Positions 11,270-21,713 of a stretch of DNA of 64,000 nucleotides are shown one piece after another (the stretch's first letter is position 1; each line of letters opens with the position of its first letter). The notes beneath the pieces were generated by a model. It searched no databases, had not been told where the DNA came from, and saw only the letters and a program-made list of their open reading frames with translations. Source of the stretch: Forficula auricularia. Lineage: Eukaryota > Arthropoda > Insecta > Dermaptera > Forficulidae. A program made the position numbers and the translations under genes. The stretch covers positions 24,106,875-24,170,874 of the forward strand of contig JALMQS010000128.1 of NCBI GenBank assembly GCA_024734495.1. The letters are read 5' to 3'.

Positions 11270-11567
11270 TTCTTGGTGAAACGTATTTAAATAAAGTAAA
11301 GAAAATTTTGAAAAATTTAAGAAACTTTTTCAAGTTTTAAATATAAAATACTAGGTAGGTTTCACAAAAAAATAAAAGACATGGTTCTTTAGCATGACTC
11401 TATATATATTTCGGGGTATAAGCCCATCTTCAGGAGTTCACAGATAATCAGTTTCCTCTGTGAACTCCTGAAGAAATATATATGGAGTCATGCTAAACAA
11501 GCATTGTCTTTTATTTTTTTGTGAAACCCACCTATAATTTTAAATTTTAAAAAGTTTCTTTACATTA
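11270..11567. mobile_element. Palindromic hammerhead element, family D
   Basis: Inverted repeat with arms about 11315-11440 and 11455-11567; arms share AGGTAGGTTTCACAAAAAAATAAAAGAC-type sequence (quoted in part: GGTAGGTTTCACAAAAAA). Each arm carries a hammerhead motif: intact in the left arm (minus strand), stem II deleted in the right arm (plus strand). Related copies are at 48868-48910 and 60741-60780. Confidence 0.7.
11394..11440 (-). ncRNA. Hammerhead-like motif, family D (copy D1)
   Basis: Minus strand: stem I strand ACTC, CTGAAGA core (11427-11433), extra T, stem II GGG..CCC, GAAAT (11408-11412), ATATATA, then GAGT pairing back to ACTC. The AUAU after GAA can make a palindromic stem III between two molecules. 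The partner motif at 11461-11490 keeps ACTCCTGAAGA and GGAGTC but lacks stem II. Confidence 0.6.
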
Positions 11568-11589
11568 TGTGTATGTATAAATATATATC

Positions 11590-11926
11590 AGTGGCGGTTA
11601 GTGACTTTTCAATCAGGGGATGCTGTCCAAAAAGGACCCTTCATTTTTTGAAATTTTATTTTAATCTACGCTTTTTTCTTTGCAAATTTCATCGAATGTG
11701 GCAGTATTTTCTTAATTTTTCAAATTTAGCATTAGATTTTTTATGACACGGTATGAAAATAGAAAAAGAATTAATCCTCCTCACGAGGTGGTAGGGTTCG
11801 GAGGTTGATCAGAGTTGCGAGGGGGAAGAGGAGAGAGTCTAGAGGGCATTTATAGGGTTGGTGGAATTGAAGGGGATTCAAGTCAGGGGACGAATCCAGG
11901 GGACAAGCCTCGGGTAGTTTCGAAGC
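11590..11926. mobile_element. hAT-like left end and following unassigned sequence
   Basis: CAGTGGCGGTTAGTGACTTT at 11590 resembles a hAT terminus (compare CAGTGGCGTAGCCAG at 46699). The matching right end is not found. The rest, up to the element at 11927, has a purine-rich patch (11790-11920) with short chance frames. Confidence 0.35.
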
Positions 11927-12319
11927 TAGGGATGGAAACGATACATCGATGTTTACCATCGATACATCGATGTTTTTCTATACGATGTTTTTTACATTGA
12001 AGTTCCGACATTTTTCTAAGGCTGGACCAACAATAACGCAAGAAAGAAACCGTTTGACAGGGAAACGGATTTCAAAACTATTATTTTTAAATTCAGTTAC
12101 TAAATAAATTGCTCGGGTTTTAGAAAAAAGTCTATCATGGGAGTCACATGATTATTGTATAATCTTGTAATAAAAAATTAACAACTTATATCGTATTTTA
12201 TTCGAAAAAAAACTATCGATGATACGATACATCGATGTTTTCTAGGCGATGTATCGATACGTAGATGTTTTTATTTATATATCGATACATTGATGTTTTT
12301 TACGATGTTAGCATCCCTA
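11927..12319. mobile_element. hAT-like element rich in ATCGAT motifs, complete copy
   Basis: Ends TAGGGATG and CATCCCTA; flanking 8-bp repeats TTCGAAGC (11919-11926) and TTCGTAGC (12320-12327) differ at one base. Both ends are packed with GATACATCGATG-type units, several of which resemble the TATCGATA element bound by the DREF/BEAF group in flies. A second, partial copy lies at 50980-51112. No transposase. Confidence 0.75.
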
Positions 12320-12339
12320 TTCGTAGCTAGTATATTTAT

Positions 12340-12456
12340 ATTATTACGTGTTCAGAAAATTTTACTGTAGCAAAAATTTTCGTGAGCCCCACAATTAGTT
12401 ATGTGAGCCCTTTGAAGGTCGCGACCCACAGTTTAAGAAGCACTGTTCTATTCTAT
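12340..12456. mobile_element. hAT-type element, right end only
   Basis: GGTCGCGACCCACAGTTTAA followed by GAAGCACTG is the reverse complement of the widespread Charlie-like hAT terminus CAGTGCTTCTTAAACTGTGG. The left end was not found. Confidence 0.5.
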
Positions 12457-13084
12457 ACTAATAGTGCTGAAAATTAATAATTCCTACAATATTGTTCTAA
12501 CGCGTCGAAAGCTCCAATCGATAATCTGATACTAATTTAGAAAATTATTTATAAAAAATGTATTTTGAGAGTGTTTATTTAATTAATTCTCTAATTAATC
12601 AATTTAATCGCCCACCCCTCCCCAGATGGAATAAATAAATAGAAAGGATTGAATGATAAAAAGCGGAAATCAGTAAGCAGAAAAGTGAACGAAGCAAAAC
12701 AAGGAGGTTGCAAATGAATGGCCCATTTGCTTTGCTACTACTGACTTGACACGCAGGACAGTGACGCAAGCAGCCAATGACGTCACGTCCTCCGCAGTCA
12801 GTCTGCACGCTGCAGTCTGCACACACCTAGCTGGGCTATTTGCCTATCGCTATTCTCTATTCATATTGAACCAATCAGCCAACAAACCAATTCAACATTG
12901 ATTTTTAATACACATTTTATAATATATATATAAATTCCATTCAATATTCAAACGTTCATTATGTAACCAACCATATGGTGTGAACCCAAAAAGTATCTCT
13001 TTAAAAGGCAATGTAGAGCTGACTTTAAAAAAATATAAAATTCAATGGTTAAGGTCTATTGAGATTAAAGTAAATATACCTATA
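12457..13084. other. Unassigned region with CRE/CCAAT-like cluster
   Basis: Mostly AT-rich, but 12690-12900 has higher GC and holds GCCAATGACGTCACG (a CCAAT box overlapping the palindromic cAMP-response element TGACGTCA near 12778) and a second AACCAATCAGCC near 12870. This is promoter-like in composition, yet I see no exon attached to it. Confidence 0.35.
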
Positions 13085-13345
13085 AATATATAAATAAATA
13101 CAAATCTTTTATAAAAAAAATCTTCATACGTTTATTAGAATATACCAAACGTTCGGAAGAAATTCTCTCTTTACCAAAAAATGTTAACAAATTTGAAAAA
13201 AAAAAAGTTGCTTTAATTAAGAAACGGCGAATATAAAGCAACTATATATTCCTTAAACAAAATATTTTTAAAAAATTTGTTAAAATTTCCATTGATAAAG
13301 GGAGAATTTCACCCAAAGGTTTATAATAAATGCTTGAAGATATTT
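13085..13345. mobile_element. Inverted pair of family C hammerhead-like elements
   Basis: Left copy on the minus strand (13142-13185, TTTGGTAAAG..GAGAGAATTTC..GAACGTTTGG) and right copy on the plus strand (13290-13330, CCATTGATAAAGGGAGAATTTC). The space between has AAGTTGCTTTA and its complement AAAGCAACT. Both hammerhead-like cores are degraded. Confidence 0.55.
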
Positions 13346-13751
13346 TTTTATAAAAAACTTTAATATGGTTTATTATTTAAAATATAAAATTGACGAATTT
13401 ATATGTTCACTTAGAATATAAAATTTTGAATGTACCACTGCTTAGCCATTCAACTAATCTGCACATAATTCTGAATTTTCCAATCCCAAAATTTAAAAAA
13501 AAAATTATAAATTATTAAAATTTTAAATAAAAATTAAATTATCAATAAAACAATATATGGGACTGTTTTTCTAATATTTATCAAATATTTTTAGGAAAAA
13601 ATTATTTTTCTTCAATATTTATTTTTTTATTTTTATTCAAGGTAATTTTATCTCCAAGACACCTTGAATCATTGGTGATTTTCTAAATATTTATGTGTTT
13701 ATAGTTGCTTTAAAAAGTATAGAATTTTTTAAAGTAAATATTTTTTTAAAA

Positions 13752-13796
13752 ATTCCATTGATAAAGGGATAGATAATTTCTCCCGAAACGTTTCCA
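13752..13796 (+). ncRNA. Hammerhead-like motif, family C (copy C3)
   Basis: TTGATAA (13758-13764) in the place of CUGANGA, extra A, stem II GGGA..TCCC, GAAAC (13785-13789), GTT. C3-to-U and G8-to-A changes relative to the hammerhead core are shared by all family C copies, so this family may never have been active as a classical hammerhead. ATTCCA before and GGATTT after (in other copies) can form stem I. Confidence 0.45.
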
Positions 13797-13879
13797 GATT
13801 GATTTATAAAATAATTTGTATTTATTTTATATATAAAAAAAGAAAAAAATTTACTTGGCCATCGTAAGTAAGTTTATTT

Positions 13880-14500
13880 TTAACCGACTTCAAAAAAGGA
13901 GGAGGTTCTCTATTCGACTGATTTTTTTTTGTGCCTATGTTATCTCATATCTCCGCCAATTGTGAACCGATTTTGAAATTTTTTTGCATTGGGTTCAGTG
14001 TACCTTCCGATTGGTCCCATTTTTTTTTTCATAGGTATTAGACCTTTTTTGTTAGGTTTGCTCATGCCTAACTTCTTTGTTTATGAACCGATTTCGATGA
14101 TTCTTTTTTTATTGGAAAGGGGGTATCTTAGGGATGGTGCCATATTAATTTGGTCAAGTTCTGATGATATGATCACTATTAATAACATCACTAAAAAGAG
14201 AAAAAATAAAACCGACTTCAAAAAAATTAAATGCAACAAATAAAATACACTAAAAGGTATAAAATAATTATTATCTTATTTAGTTACAACTAAACGACGA
14301 AATATTAACATGAAATTACATTTTAAGTCGGTGCCAAACGATATACCTTTTATGAATCGCATTGGCACCGAGTACAAAAAGTAATTTCATGTTAATATTT
14401 CGTAGTTTAGTTGTAACTAAATAAGTTAATAATTATTTTATACCTTTTAGTGTATTTTATTTGTTGCATTTAATTTTTTGAAGTCGGTTTTATTTTTGCT
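13880..14500. mobile_element. Arthropod-type repeat with terminal palindrome
   Basis: Begins AACCGACTTCAAAAAAGGAG then GAGGTTCTCTATTCGACTG, a sequence I know as a common dispersed repeat of insect genomes, with GTGAACCGATTTTGAAATTT and GAACCGATTTCGATGATTCT blocks. From 14205 it forms a long palindrome: arms of roughly 115 bp (14208-14325 and 14375-14492), and a nested inner pair GTCGGTGCCAA/TTGGCACCGA. The open frame at 13989-14243 is repeat-derived and not a gene. Confidence 0.65.
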
Positions 14501-14524
14501 TAAAAATTATTTTTATATATAAAT

Positions 14525-14578
14525 AAAACTATGGAAATCTAATTCGAGAGCTCCCGGGTTCGAATCCTGGGTGGCCCT
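14525..14578 (+). repeat. Truncated tRNA-derived SINE with B box
   Basis: GGGTTCGAATCCTGG (14556-14570) is a polymerase III B box. The sequence upstream does not fold as a tRNA and no A box is clear, so this is most likely a truncated tRNA-derived SINE or tRNA relic. Confidence 0.45.
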
Positions 14579-14608
14579 TTAATTTTTTTCTTTTTTTTTA
14601 TAATTTAA

Positions 14609-14896
14609 TTTATAAAAATTGTCTTTCTCTTGAGACAAGGCTTCGATGAAATTACATTCCATGGCTTGATAGAAATTTTTATTTTCCAAGATTGGGTGCA
14701 GGATAATTACCATAATATACCATATACCGTATTTGCGAAAATCGCGATAGGGGTGACATCTCTTCGAGATATATTAGAATTAATAATTACATGTAATGTT
14801 ATAGTGAATTCACCATTCCTGACATGTATTGGCATAAAGTTATCGGGGGAAAAAATCCATTCTCCTATTAGAATCATATACTTATTTCTCGGTTAA
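14609..14896 (+). other. Unassigned open frame of 95 codons
   Basis: Open from 14609 to a stop at 14896 without an upstream ATG. The reading includes GFDEITFHGLIEIFIFQDWV and looks more protein-like than most frames here, with mixed residues rather than low complexity. The start is preceded by a pyrimidine-rich tract ending CTTGAG, which could be an acceptor; no strong donor follows. I do not recognise the family. It could be an exon, a decayed gene or chance. Confidence 0.25.
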
Positions 14897-14899
14897 CTA

Positions 14900-15630
14900 G
14901 CGTCTCTGATTTTCACCAATAACTTTGCTTTAAATTGGAATTGAAAACGATTTTATCTGTTTAAAGAAAGTTACCCATTGATATAAAATATTACACAATA
15001 GATTTAAATAATCTATATAAATGAAATCAATTCAAAAAATATGGAATGCAGTTCGTTTCCTTATTTACCAACGTCATCTTCGAGAGAAAGCCATTCAGAA
15101 ATATTTCCGGATATTGAACTGAGAGTAAAATTATCAAATGACATTGAGAAGAAAAAATATTAATAATACATATATCTATTATATTCAGCTCAACTTGAAT
15201 TCCATTCCTTTTGAAATAGTTCAATGATAAGCTTGTAAAAATATATATTTTTTTAAAAAAAGCACTTCTTGTGGACTACTCAATATATGTATTATCTATT
15301 TACATTCTGTTTATAAGAAATGTATCAAAAAAATGTGTTCTGCTTGATGTATATATATATTATTCATTTAGGACTATAGTTTCGAAGGCTTTAACTTCAT
15401 CCTTAACAAATATTTCAAATGATTATTCAATAAAGACATTTTATTTACGAGCTGAATTGACTTAATGTTAACTTAGCGAGAAAGTTAATCAATGAAGTGT
15501 TTCTTTACTTTTCCGCTATGTTATGAAATCAATTACAATTTCTGACTAAAAAACGGTCATTGAATAGTTGTCTAATACTTAAACTATCCTTTGAATTTAA
15601 TAAAATATTAATTTATATAGATATTTACTC
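14900..15630. other. Unassigned AT-rich sequence with a degraded family A motif
   Basis: No gene supported. At 15371-15405, minus strand, GAAACTATAGTCC is intact and preceded by GATGAAGTTAAAGCCTTC, a family A hammerhead remnant whose CTGATGA has become AGGATGA. Confidence 0.45.
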
Positions 15631-16035
15631 GGCACCTTTGACGAGCTCAACACGATGGGCGACCGGATTTTTTTTAATGAAATTGATGAGAGGAGTTACA
15701 CCAAAGAGGTGCATCACCTAAAGGCCTGGGTTGGGTTGTTTATTGATTATTGAATCAACTCAAAAATGTTCCGTTTTATTTTCTTATTCGTGTTTAAAAA
15801 TGTCTAAAAAGTAGATAAACAACATTTTCAACCATGTTTTTTCCTCTGTAAGTTTGGATTCCGAATGGATAATTCAAGAAAATCATAAAAAGTTCGTTCT
15901 AGTGTTTTATTTTCAAAATGTAGGACTTTTTTAATGATATTGATTATGATAGATTGAGTTACACCAAGAAGGTGCAGCTCCTGAAATGGCCCCTCCATCG
16001 TGAAAAGAAGAGATTTTATGGCCTGGGTAGGAGTC
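15630..16035. repeat. Dispersed repeat with TACACCAAGAAGGTGCA motif, two copies
   Basis: AATGAAATTGATGAGAGGAG / GTTACACCAAAGAGGTGCAT at 15677 and AATGATATTGAT..GAGTTACACCAAGAAGGTGCAG at 15933, each followed by CCTRAAAGGCC. A third copy is at 26305-26390. The ACACC..GGTG part forms a small hairpin. Origin unknown. Confidence 0.5.
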
Positions 16036-16364
16036 GAAGGTATCTGTGGATACGGGTATTAAAACAGATTAGATTTTGAACTTTCTAGCCTCAGACGTTC
16101 GATTTAAGCTTGCAGAAAATCAGAAAATGAGCTGAAATTTGGCAGACCATTAATAAATGCACTTATTTACCAGGTTTAAACATTTCAACCCAAACCGTTA
16201 GCTGATGAAAAAGTTGACAAATCACTCAAATTTTCAGAGAGCCTTCAGCATGCACGAAAGTGTCTATTTATAATAATTTCTATAAGTTAATAAATTAATG
16301 TAATCATAATTCTAAATAAAAAAATCAGAAAATGAGAAAGTGCACTTATGTACCAGGTTTAAAC

Positions 16365-16500
16365 ATTTCAAGGAGGGAAAATCCTCTGAAACATTGGTTT
16401 TTGAGTGATGAAAAAATGAAATAAAACTATTTTATTCGAGAGAATTGTCTTCATTATACTTGGGCTGCCTTTCCATCACTTGTCAATATATTATATAATT
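16365..16500 (+). mobile_element. Degraded family B hammerhead element, copy B5
   Basis: AGGAGGGAAAATCCTCTGAAAC followed by ATTGGTTTTT keeps the stem II and GAAAC part but has lost the core and the GTC. The tail GGGCTGCCTTTCCATCA is the family B tail. Confidence 0.5.
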
Positions 16501-16570
16501 CAACAAATTTGCTTAATTAAATTGTTTCTTACTCTGTACAAATGTTAATAAAAATAGTTGAAATAAAAAT

Positions 16571-16823
16571 CGTCGGTTTAGAGTGTAAACCTGCTAACTC
16601 CATTTTTTATCATATATGACATATAGTATTAATACAGTTCGAAAGAAAAAGAAATGCAGCATCGTCCAAATAAAACTGCTACTTAAAATTACGATCTTAT
16701 GTTGTAGAAAAAAAATGTGAAAAATAGTTTTTCCATAACAATAAAATTAAATTTTGTTTGTTTTTTCTCTGCCCTCTAAAATATCCTTGTTGTGAGTTAG
16801 CAGGTTTACCCTCTAAGGCGACG
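16571..16823. mobile_element. TIR element N, copy 2 (internally deleted)
   Basis: 253 bp, ends CGTCGGTTTAGAGTGTAAAC and TTTACCCTCTAAGGCGACG, flanked by AAAT on each side. About half the length of the copy at 9719-10216, with matching subterminal sequence (GTTCGAAAGAAAAAG, AAAACTGCTACTT). Confidence 0.8.
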
Positions 16824-17079
16824 AAATATGTTCTATTAACATAAAGAGAAACTAAAATTATAAAAGTTAGGTACGGAATTTACTGTTCAAACGTGTGTAC
16901 TAGCTGCACACACGCCTATTATAAATGACGAAGGATTAACTTCTATATCCTAGGATGATCAGTATTTTACAAATTACACTTGCTATAGTCGTAAGGAAAA
17001 AAGTTCAAAAAAGCCGAAAATATGTTCAGGACGTTTTTAAATTAAATAAGATTTTCGGGACTGAAAATGAGTAATTCGG

Positions 17080-18110
17080 CTTGAACAGTCCAATTGAATA
17101 GTGAATTGATGAACGGGGGCGTGGGGCCAAATGAGGGGCGCCGTTCCAGAACATATGGGTGCAGAACTGCGACAGCTGCCTCCCGCTACCGGGATTAGTC
17201 AACTACGACACACTCCCTAGGCAATTTCAATTAATAGCTACTAGGCATGGAAAAGCATCCAGCAGCATCCTCCACTCAAACTTCTAATATTACTTTATTT
17301 AAATTTACATTTGAAATATACAAGTTGAAATGAATATGAAATTGGAAGATAAAGGGAAACTTTTTCCAAGACTCGGTACGCTGTTTGCATTTTCGGTGAA
17401 TTAATAATTTTAAATAATAAATATCTATATCTGAAATTCATTTCGATTTAATAGTTCTTGCCTAGAGTTAAAAGGGGGTTCCAAAAATTATAGAAATTAA
17501 TCTCTACTAGTCTGAAACAGGCCTGACTTGTATTTGGCATCCTTGCAATGCCTTAGCTCTAAAGAAAGAGAGAGCATCCTATCGTCACCCTTTTTAGACT
17601 TTTTTTTCGATTAGATTTTAATGAAATAATCGCTCACTCACACATTTGTTAAATAACAAAAAAGTAATAATTTATTTATGCTTGAGACACTTTTATAAAT
17701 ACTATTTATATATTAATAATAAACTTAAATATAAATTGTTCATTTATGCCTATATTATAAATAAATCGCCATAAAATCTCAATAAAATCTTTCAAAAAAT
17801 GTTTTCTGCATTTGAAAACCAGAAGTTCTTAAGCTAGTAAACTCAAAACCTAATCAGTTTTCCGCATTGAAAAATAGAAACATTTTGGCACAAGAACGAA
17901 CTTTCTACGACTTTTCGTTCTTAAGTTAGCAGGGGTATCTGAATCCAGAGAGGGGCAGAAAAATACATGGTTTGAAAATGATTTTTCCCCACGTTCAAGA
18001 CTTTCTTCAACAAAATGAGCAAAATTTTTTTTTTAATTTTTTATCGAATACAATACTATAAGTTCGCTCAGAAGTGCCTGCCTTACAACTTAAAAACAAA
18101 ATGATTTCTT
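17080..18110. repeat. Dispersed repeat S, copy 2
   Basis: GC-rich part at 17100-17215 (GGGGGCGTGGGGCC, then CTGCCTCCCGCTACCGGGAT) followed by the shared AT-rich part: AAGACTCGGTACGCTGTTTG, TTTCGGTGAATTAATAATTT, GCCTGACTTGTATTTGGCAT, CTTTCTACGACTTTTCGTTC. The order matches copy 1 at 4930. The nature of the element is unknown. Confidence 0.7.
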
Positions 18111-18191
18111 TATCGATTTAGAAAATTTAAGTAATTGGAGGGAAAAGTAAAAATTATTCTTGTAAAAATTACATCAAGTAGAATTAGGCTG

Positions 18192-18379
18192 GGGGGTCAG
18201 ATAGGCTAGGCGGTAGCGTGACAGCGAGCTAACCAGGGGACCCGGGTTCGAATCCGACTCGAGGCATCCAGCTAAAATCTGACCCCCGGGGGTAGAGACA
18301 AATTTTTAAAAATATAACTAGTATCGTAATTAGGCTTATGGCTAGAAAGGCCGAAAAGCCAAAAAAAAAAAAAAAAAAA
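18192..18379 (+). mobile_element. tRNA-derived SINE with poly(A) tail
   Basis: An A-box-like TAGGCTAGGCGG (18202-18213) and B box GGTTCGAATCC (18244-18254) are spaced as in a tRNA. A non-tRNA body and a long poly(A) tail (18360-18379) follow. A 7-bp direct repeat TAGGCTG flanks it (18185-18191 and 18380-18386). The head does not close as a functional tRNA. Confidence 0.8.
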
Positions 18380-18386
18380 TAGGCTG

Positions 18387-19600
18387 AATATTTTCTAATT
18401 TAATTCATTTGAAAATGCGGTATAGGAGGGCTTCAATGTACCTATATTTCATTGTTTTTTTTTTATTACCTAACGGGGTTTCCAAACTAAAATAAGATAA
18501 TGAAAAAATTCTATAAACACGTCAATTATTTCCTTATCAACAACAAATAAGAACGAATTTGATATCACAAGAATTTATGAGGTAAGGAATCCGCTACTCA
18601 GGCTAGCACTTGGCCGCTATTTTTTATTATTAGTATGAGCAAAATGAAATTTGAAATGATTTGTTCTCTGTGTCAAATATTTCTAAACACGAAAGCCCCT
18701 CTCAGAAATCATTTAGTTAACACTAAATCCACAAAAATCTAATATAAATATGTCTTGTGAAATAGTATTAAACTTTATGAAAAAATTATATATGGGTTCA
18801 TGTGTGGCATATGCGTATACTACATATAAATAAAACTACAGATAAAACAAATTAAATGTTTTCCTCAAAAATTGAAATTTTTTAAATGGACTAATATTGT
18901 CGTGTCATAATTTATTGTTCGAAATAATTAGGATTGTAAAGTGCAGAGTAAAATGCAATGAATATTGGCATAATCTCAAGGTTCACCATATATGTATGTT
19001 AGCAGGGCCAAAGTCTTCACAAACGAAAGTACTTTGGTGGAAAAAATAACTACCATTTTAAAAATACTTTAATGTATAAAATAATAGCCAGCTGGTTATG
19101 TGTATAATCACGACTTTCACTTACTTCCTCCCATTAAATAGTAATAAACATTTTAACTCATATTTTTCTGAAATTAAAAAGGTCATGTTGCCGAGGGTAG
19201 CAGATTTGTTGAATTGATAATAAATCTAGAATAAAATCTTTGAATAGCTGAACAGGAATTCAATTCTGCCTTAAAGATTAACTAATAAATATTTATTTAT
19301 GAAGATTCATGTTCATTATTATTATTTTTAAATTCTAAATTTGTAGAGATTCATAAAAGTCAACCGTTTGAAGCGGAAAAAGAAAATTGTTGGTTGTATT
19401 TGGGATATGAAGTCTAATAAATTTATTAAATAATACCAATGATCTGAAAACATAAAAAGTTGCCGAGGAAGTTGTAATTAAACAAGGAAACGTTCAATGA
19501 GGATTAATTTTTTTTTTAAACCATTGTCCACATCCCTAGGAAGTTTTAAATTAAAAATATAATATTTTTATTAGAATGAAGAAGACAAAGCCTGCAAAAC
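18387..19600. other. Unassigned AT-rich sequence
   Basis: No gene or bounded repeat supported. At 19570-19606 GAATGAAGAAGACAAAGCCTGCAAAACATATATAG resembles a decayed family A hammerhead (quoted in part: GAAGACAAAGCCTGCAAAAC). Confidence 0.45.
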
Positions 19601-19605
19601 ATATA

Positions 19606-20522
19606 TAGTAAAAACCAGTTTTTAGTAAGAACGGGTTCTTACTAGTTGAAACGCGTTTCACTGAATTCCTTTGTGGCAACTAAAATTTACTGATGTTGGT
19701 AGAGTTTGGATCAAAGGTCTAGAATCTTCATTTTTGACTTTCTGCATCATTTTGAGTGTTTTTCTCAAATTTTTTTAAACGAAAATGTCAAAAATTCCAT
19801 TCCCTACAATTTTGCTTCTAATTTTTGAGATTTTCGTTTAGAAAATTTTGAAAATTGAAATCCAAAATGAGGCGGAAAGTCAAAAATGAAGATTCTAGAC
19901 CAGTGATTCTCAACCACTGTGCCGCGGCACTTTTGTGTGCCGCGAAATTCTTGAAGTGTGCCGCCAAATTTAAGAAATTCAAACAATACTATAAAAATAA
20001 TTATTTTGTATGTACTTTTATCTAATGAATTATTATTTTTTTCAGTTCAGCCATTCAGATCACATAATTTAATGTAAAGCTAAATAAATGAGCTTTAAAA
20101 ATATGTATATCGGCTTAGCCATTTTTTAAAAAACTACTTTGTATGCGCGCTTAGAGGTTTGGTCGATTTAGCTTCACGCGAGTGTAGTTCTATTTGCTGT
20201 GTGGTTAAATTTATAAATGTATATATTTGCTATTTTCTCAAACTTAAATAAAATGTATTCAAAGGTAATATATGATTCGTCTTTTTTAATAATAATTTTT
20301 TTGACAAAATTATTTTTATTTTTAAATCTTATTGTTAGTGTGCCGCCAAATTTTGAAATTGTTAAAAGTGTGCCGCAACAAAAAAAAGGTTGAGAATCAC
20401 TGTTCTAGACCTTTGATCCAAACTCAACCAGCATCAAAAAATTTTAGTTGTCACAAAGGAATTCAGTGAAACGCGTTTCAACTAGAAAGAACCCGTTACT
20501 AAAAACGGGTTTTTACTGCAAC
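19606..20522. mobile_element. Palindromic element split by a hAT insertion
   Basis: Left arm 19606-19730 and right arm 20403-20522 are inverted copies: GTTGAAACGCGTTTCACTGA and its complement, AACGGGTTCTTACTAG and its complement. A second inner palindrome pairs CTAGAATCTTCATTTTTGAC (about 19718) with its complement at 19880-19899. The hAT element 19901-20402 sits at the arm boundary. Confidence 0.75.
19901..20402. mobile_element. hAT MITE K, copy 1, 8-bp target duplication
   Basis: Ends CAGTGATTCTCAACCACTGT and the complementary GGTTGAGAATCACTG. A perfect target duplication TTCTAGAC lies at 19893-19900 and 20403-20410. Subterminal GTGCCGC repeats (TGTGCCGCGGCAC left, GTGTGCCGCAAC right). No transposase. 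A shorter copy is at 21076-21395. Confidence 0.9.
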
Positions 20523-21067
20523 ATAATATATTTACATCAAACAGAGGATACATACACCCTTTGATTTATCAATATTTTATTGTATTTAAAATATTACTTC
20601 TTCGTATAATAATAATAAAAGCAGATCTTCAAATTTGGACCATTGAGTAGAGAATAAAAGAAATTTAATTTTTCTACTTTTGGTAAGCGCATAGAAATAT
20701 TTAACTAGGACGCCTTAGAAATCTACTTTGCTAACATTTCGCTCTCTGGCACCTCAAAATGCTTATTAGCGGACGAATTAAGTTTTTAAAGAGACTCGAA
20801 GCGGTCATGTTTAAAAAAATTAAACACCTATATAAGCATTAATTTTTGAAAAGGGGGAATGTGAAGCTAAATATTTCGAACAAAGCTATAATAATATTTG
20901 TGCTCCAATGACCAACATTTGGGTCATTAAGCTTATGGTGCCCGAAGCCCTATTTCCATCGCTCCCACCTGTGCGATAATCCGCCACTGGTTAATAGGAC
21001 TTAATTTATTAGAAAGCCAACAATCGATCAATATTTCCAGGAGAACGATTTCGCAATGAAAAGAATA
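20523..21067. other. Unassigned sequence with a hAT right end
   Basis: Near 20980-20991 GATAATCCGCCACTG is the right end of a hAT element whose left end I could not find. The rest is AT-rich and unassigned. Confidence 0.4.
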
Positions 21068-21075
21068 GTTTACAT

Positions 21076-21395
21076 CAGTGATTCTCAACCACAGTGCCGC
21101 GGAACTTTAGTGTGCCGCGAGATTCTTGAAGTATGCCACCACTGATAGGCAGTGGTCCCTGCCGAATCAAAAATTATTTATTTTTTTACATTTCTTTATC
21201 CAAATATTTATTTGATCATTTGAACTGAAGAGGTAATAACATTTTACAGGATGCAGAATGTCCTATGATAATTTTATAGGTACATCAATCAATAAACCAA
21301 ATAAAATTCTATTAATTTATTTTATTGTTAGTGTGCCGTCAAATTTTTAAATTGTTAAAAGTGTGCCGTGACGAAAAAAAGGTTGAGAATCACTG
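21076..21395. mobile_element. hAT MITE K, copy 2, 8-bp target duplication
   Basis: Ends CAGTGATTCTCAACCACAGT and GGTTGAGAATCACTG. Perfect 8-bp target duplication GTTTACAT at 21068-21075 and 21396-21403. Shares the GTGTGCCG subterminal blocks with copy 1 and is internally shorter (320 bp against 502 bp). Confidence 0.9.
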
Positions 21396-21713
21396 GTTTA
21401 CATGATGTCATTTTCAAACATATCTGCACAAGTTACGTACCCAGATTATTCAAAGAGTAAGAACTTATTTAAAAAAAAATAATAAATAAATAAATCATAT
21501 TTTAGGGGTACTGTGTCGGTTCCTACTGCAAGCAGCAAGTAATTTTTAAAATGGTCTTATTGGATTGAAAGAATCTTAATATGTATAGATCGATTGAAGA
21601 TTTTAATTCAATTTTTAGACCCATGGCAAGCAATACTTTCACTACTATTAGATTTAAAAAATGGATTAAAAAAAATTTTACTTATATTCCCTATTTTTTT
21701 TATTTGTATAAAT

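Noticed and set aside
13989..14243. 84-codon plus-strand frame
   Set aside because: Entirely within a known type of dispersed arthropod repeat and its palindrome.
18192..18270. Possible functional tRNA gene
   Set aside because: A and B boxes are present, but acceptor and anticodon stems do not pair, and a poly(A) tail with flanking repeats marks it as a SINE.
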